From Azoarcus sp. (GTDB lineage Bacteria; Pseudomonadota; Gammaproteobacteria; Burkholderiales; Rhodocyclaceae): DNA of 15,212 bases. The first letter of the stretch is position 1. Each line of letters starts with the position of its first letter. The position numbers and the translations under genes are program-made. The notes below the pieces were generated by a model that was not told the origin of the DNA, searched no databases, and saw only the letters and a list, made by a program, of their open reading frames with translations. The DNA is taken from assembly GCA_031282905.1 (NCBI GenBank), contig JAITCV010000132.1, positions 1 through 15,212 of the forward strand. The letters are read 5' to 3'. Below are positions 13,323 through 15,212 of the stretch, piece by piece.

Positions 13323-13589
13323 GTGCAGATACGTCTAGACCCCGCCGCTTACTCGGTCGAAGCTGCCGAGAAGGCGGCCTATCGGCTGATCGACAGGATT
13401 GCAGTGCTTGTCAGCACAGACGCGAGCGCGATTGTCTGTGAAATCACCCCCGAGGACCCGGCGCTGATCGACGCGTTCAAACGCGAGGTCCTTGACCAAC
13501 AACTTCGACTCAGCATTCGCACGCAGACCGAAGATGTGCGTAATTTGATCCTTGCGTTTGCGTTCTCTCGCACGGGTTTGCAGCAGTGA
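13323..13589 (+). CDS. hxsD: His-Xaa-Ser system protein HxsD
   Basis: HxsD is a small protein always found with the paired Hxs radical SAM enzymes; it may act as a peptide-binding partner or adaptor, but this is not established. The frame starts at GTG 13323, 3 nt after the HxsA2-like stop, and encodes 88 residues. The N-terminal half contains 'YSVEAAEKAAYRLIDRIAVLV', and the C-terminal half 'FKREVLDQQLRLSIRTQTE' with 'DVRNLILAFAFSRTGL', which matches the family's conserved E-(V/L)-L-(N/D)-x-x-L-R and R-x-L-I-x-x-A-F pattern. There is no signal peptide, so it is cytoplasmic. Its stop overlaps the next start (GTGA at 13586-13589). The non-ATG start and tight spacing imply dependence on coupled translation. 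Confidence 0.85.
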   Translation: MQIRLDPAAYSVEAAEKAAYRLIDRIAVLVSTDASAIVCEITPEDPALIDAFKREVLDQQLRLSIRTQTEDVRNLILAFAFSRTGLQQ

Positions 13590-15034
13590 CCCGGTTTCTC
13601 CCCGCCGAGGAATTCGCTCCCAAGGCGTATGCGCTCCTGCCGTGCCGCTTTGAGCCGCTTGATGAGGGCTTGATCCTCTCCAATATGGCTGGCGAGCCGA
13701 TGTTCATTGACCGCTCAAGGTTTGAAGCCTTGGTGCAGGGCCGTTTTTCCACCACCGACCCTCTGTTCCCGGAACTTCGCGCCAAGCACTTCGTGCGAGA
13801 ACCCGGCGAACAGCATCCGATCGAACTTTTGGCGCTCAAGGTTCGCACGAAGTACGCGCATTTGGCTGATTTCACTAATCTACACTTGTTCGTGGTAACG
13901 CTGCGTTGTGATCATTCGTGCCAGTACTGCCAGGTTTCCCGGCAGTCCGAAGACAAGCTGCGCTACGACATGACCCCGGAGACCGCCGACAAGGCCCTCG
14001 ACTTGGTCTTTCTCTCTCCAAATCCGGCAATCAAGATTGAAATCCAGGGTGGGGAACCACTCCTCAATTGGCCCGTGGTCGAGCACATCATCCTTGGCGC
14101 GGAGGCCCGAAACCGGGTCGCGCGGCGCGCGCTCCAGATCGTCATTGCGACGACATTGTCCCTAGTCACGGATGACATGTTGTATTTTTGTCGTGATCAC
14201 AATGTACTGCTTTCCTCATCACTCGACGGTCCGGCAGATCTGCACGACCGGAACCGCCCGCGGCCGGGACGGGACAGCCACGCGAAGTTCGTCGCCGGTC
14301 TGACGAAGGCGCGGGACATCGTGGGGGCAGACGCGGTTTCCGCGCTCATGACCACGGCTCCAGCCAGCATGGACCGGGTGCGGGATATTATTGACGAGTA
14401 TGTCCGGCTGGGGTTCCGCGACATTTTCCTGCGGCATGTCTCGCCCTATGGGTTTGCCGCCAAGACCCGAAGCTACGCCGCATACAACGCACAGAAGTGG
14501 CTGGAGTTCTACAAGGAAGGTCTTCGCTACATCCTCGAACTGAATGCGGCGGGGGTGCCATTCGTGGAAAACTACAGCCGTCTCTTGCTTACCAAAATGC
14601 TGACCCCACGCGACCCAGGGTTCGTGGACCTCTCCAACCCGTGCGGAGCCGGGATACTGGCGGTGGTGTTCAACTACGACGGGGAGGTCTATGCGTCCGA
14701 TGAAAGCCGCATGTTGAAAGAAATGGGGGACGCCAGTTTCCGGATTGGGGACGTGCACAAGAACACATACAAGGAAATTTTCACATCCGACGCGCTGCTC
14801 ACGGTGCTAGACGAGTCTTTTACGCTCTCGGCCCCCATGTGCAGCGACTGCGCGCTGGAACCCTGGTGTGGAACGGACCCGGTGTTTCACCACGGCATGA
14901 CAGGCGACCTGCTTGGTCGCAAGCCCGCCTCCGAGTTCTGCAAGCGCCAGATGGGGGCCGTGAAGCACTTGCTGCGGTTGATGCGAGACAACTCAGACGC
15001 ACAACGGCTGTTCCGGAGATGGGCCGGATGCTGA
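13586..15034 (+). CDS. hxsB: His-Xaa-Ser system radical SAM maturase HxsB
   Basis: HxsB is a radical SAM enzyme thought to modify the H-x-S repeat peptide. The start is GTG at 13586, overlapping the hxsD stop; the protein has 482 residues. A 100-residue N-terminal part ('LLPCRFEPLDEGLILSNMAGE') precedes the radical SAM core. The [4Fe-4S] motif 'CDHSCQYC' uses C108, C112 and C115, and 'GGEPLL' (155-160) is the SAM-binding glycine motif. 'SLDGPADLHDRNR' (212-224) is also typical of peptide-modifying radical SAM proteins. The C-terminus has a SPASM-like cysteine set: C353, C419, C422, C428 and C452 ('MCSDCALEPWCG' at 418-429), for auxiliary Fe-S clusters. It overlaps the next gene by 7 bp. Confidence rests on motif layout and operon context. 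Confidence 0.93.
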   Translation: MTRFLPAEEFAPKAYALLPCRFEPLDEGLILSNMAGEPMFIDRSRFEALVQGRFSTTDPLFPELRAKHFVREPGEQHPIELLALKVRTKYAHLADFTNLHLFVVTLRCDHSCQYCQVSRQSEDKLRYDMTPETADKALDLVFLSPNPAIKIEIQGGEPLLNWPVVEHIILGAEARNRVARRALQIVIATTLSLVTDDMLYFCRDHNVLLSSSLDGPADLHDRNRPRPGRDSHAKFVAGLTKARDIVGADAVSALMTTAPASMDRVRDIIDEYVRLGFRDIFLRHVSPYGFAAKTRSYAAYNAQKWLEFYKEGLRYILELNAAGVPFVENYSRLLLTKMLTPRDPGFVDLSNPCGAGILAVVFNYDGEVYASDESRMLKEMGDASFRIGDVHKNTYKEIFTSDALLTVLDESFTLSAPMCSDCALEPWCGTDPVFHHGMTGDLLGRKPASEFCKRQMGAVKHLLRLMRDNSDAQRLFRRWAGC

Positions 15035-15212
15035 CACTTGCCGCTCCCTTGCTCGCGTGCCGGAGGGCACCAGACGCTTCGCGCTTCATCGTCATGAGCA
15101 CGAGCGAGAATATCCCCACCGTCCTGCGCGCGCAACGAGGGTTTGTCATCCGCTCTGGCGGGGAGGTGCCGCCAGGGTTTGCGGACTACATCTCTTTCGG
15201 ACACGACGCACG
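15028..15212 (+). CDS. hxsC: Probable HxsC, 5' end only (window edge)
   Basis: An ATG at 15028, overlapping the end of hxsB by 7 bp, opens a frame that runs without stop to the window end (61 codons). It begins MLTLAAPLLACRRAP and continues with '...RFIVMSTSENIPTVLRAQRGF'. The radical SAM cysteine motif would lie downstream, outside the window, so the protein cannot be identified by sequence here. In Hxs loci a second radical SAM enzyme, HxsC, normally accompanies HxsB and HxsD, and the position and overlap fit this. The call is therefore mainly by context. Confidence 0.6.
   Translation, partial: MLTLAAPLLACRRAPDASRFIVMSTSENIPTVLRAQRGFVIRSGGEVPPGFADYISFGHDA

Noticed and set aside
14219..14758. 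Minus-strand 179-residue frame opposite hxsB
   Set aside because: Antisense to the radical SAM gene, whose cysteine motifs and frame are clear.

Overview
The window looks like a chromosomal segment of a betaproteobacterium, probably Rhodocyclales-like. The reasons are the high-GC codon use of the first 9 kb, the divergent mreBC / gatCAB arrangement, and the metX-metW pair followed by an ampG-type permease. The exact taxon cannot be read from the sequence.

Positions 1-8976 are conserved core genome. On the minus strand lie the 5' part of mreC (cut by the window edge) and mreB, for the cell-wall elongation machinery. Divergent from them, gatC, gatA and gatB encode the amidotransferase that makes Gln-tRNA(Gln) and/or Asn-tRNA(Asn) from mischarged tRNA. 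An imperfect 58-bp palindrome and a good intrinsic terminator close that unit. Next come metX and metW (homoserine acylation for methionine synthesis and its partner) and an AmpG-like muropeptide permease that overlaps metW by 4 bp.

Positions 9057-12560 are an accessory insert, visibly AT-richer than the flanks. It holds a polytopic membrane protein of unknown function whose last codons and stop lie in a dispersed 'GTCATTGCGA...CAATC' type repeat; a debris region; a small ORF with a strong promoter and ribosome site; a protein made of two tandem DUF4304-like domains; a translated remnant of a Hint (intein-like) domain typical of polymorphic toxins; and a small alpha/beta protein that begins inside that remnant, one frame away. 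I read this part as the decayed end of a polymorphic-toxin locus with orphan immunity-like genes (inference).

Positions 12561-15212 hold a His-Xaa-Ser (Hxs) radical-SAM peptide modification system in a compact operon. A secreted 90-residue precursor with six consecutive H-x-S triplets at its C-terminus (HxsA2-like) is followed by HxsD, the radical SAM/SPASM-like maturase HxsB, and the start of a gene whose place matches the second radical SAM protein HxsC (cut by the window end). A divergent XRE-family repressor, with repeated GTC(A/G)AC elements in the shared intergenic region, probably controls it. The maturation chemistry and function of this system are not known to me, and it is the most interesting element of the window.
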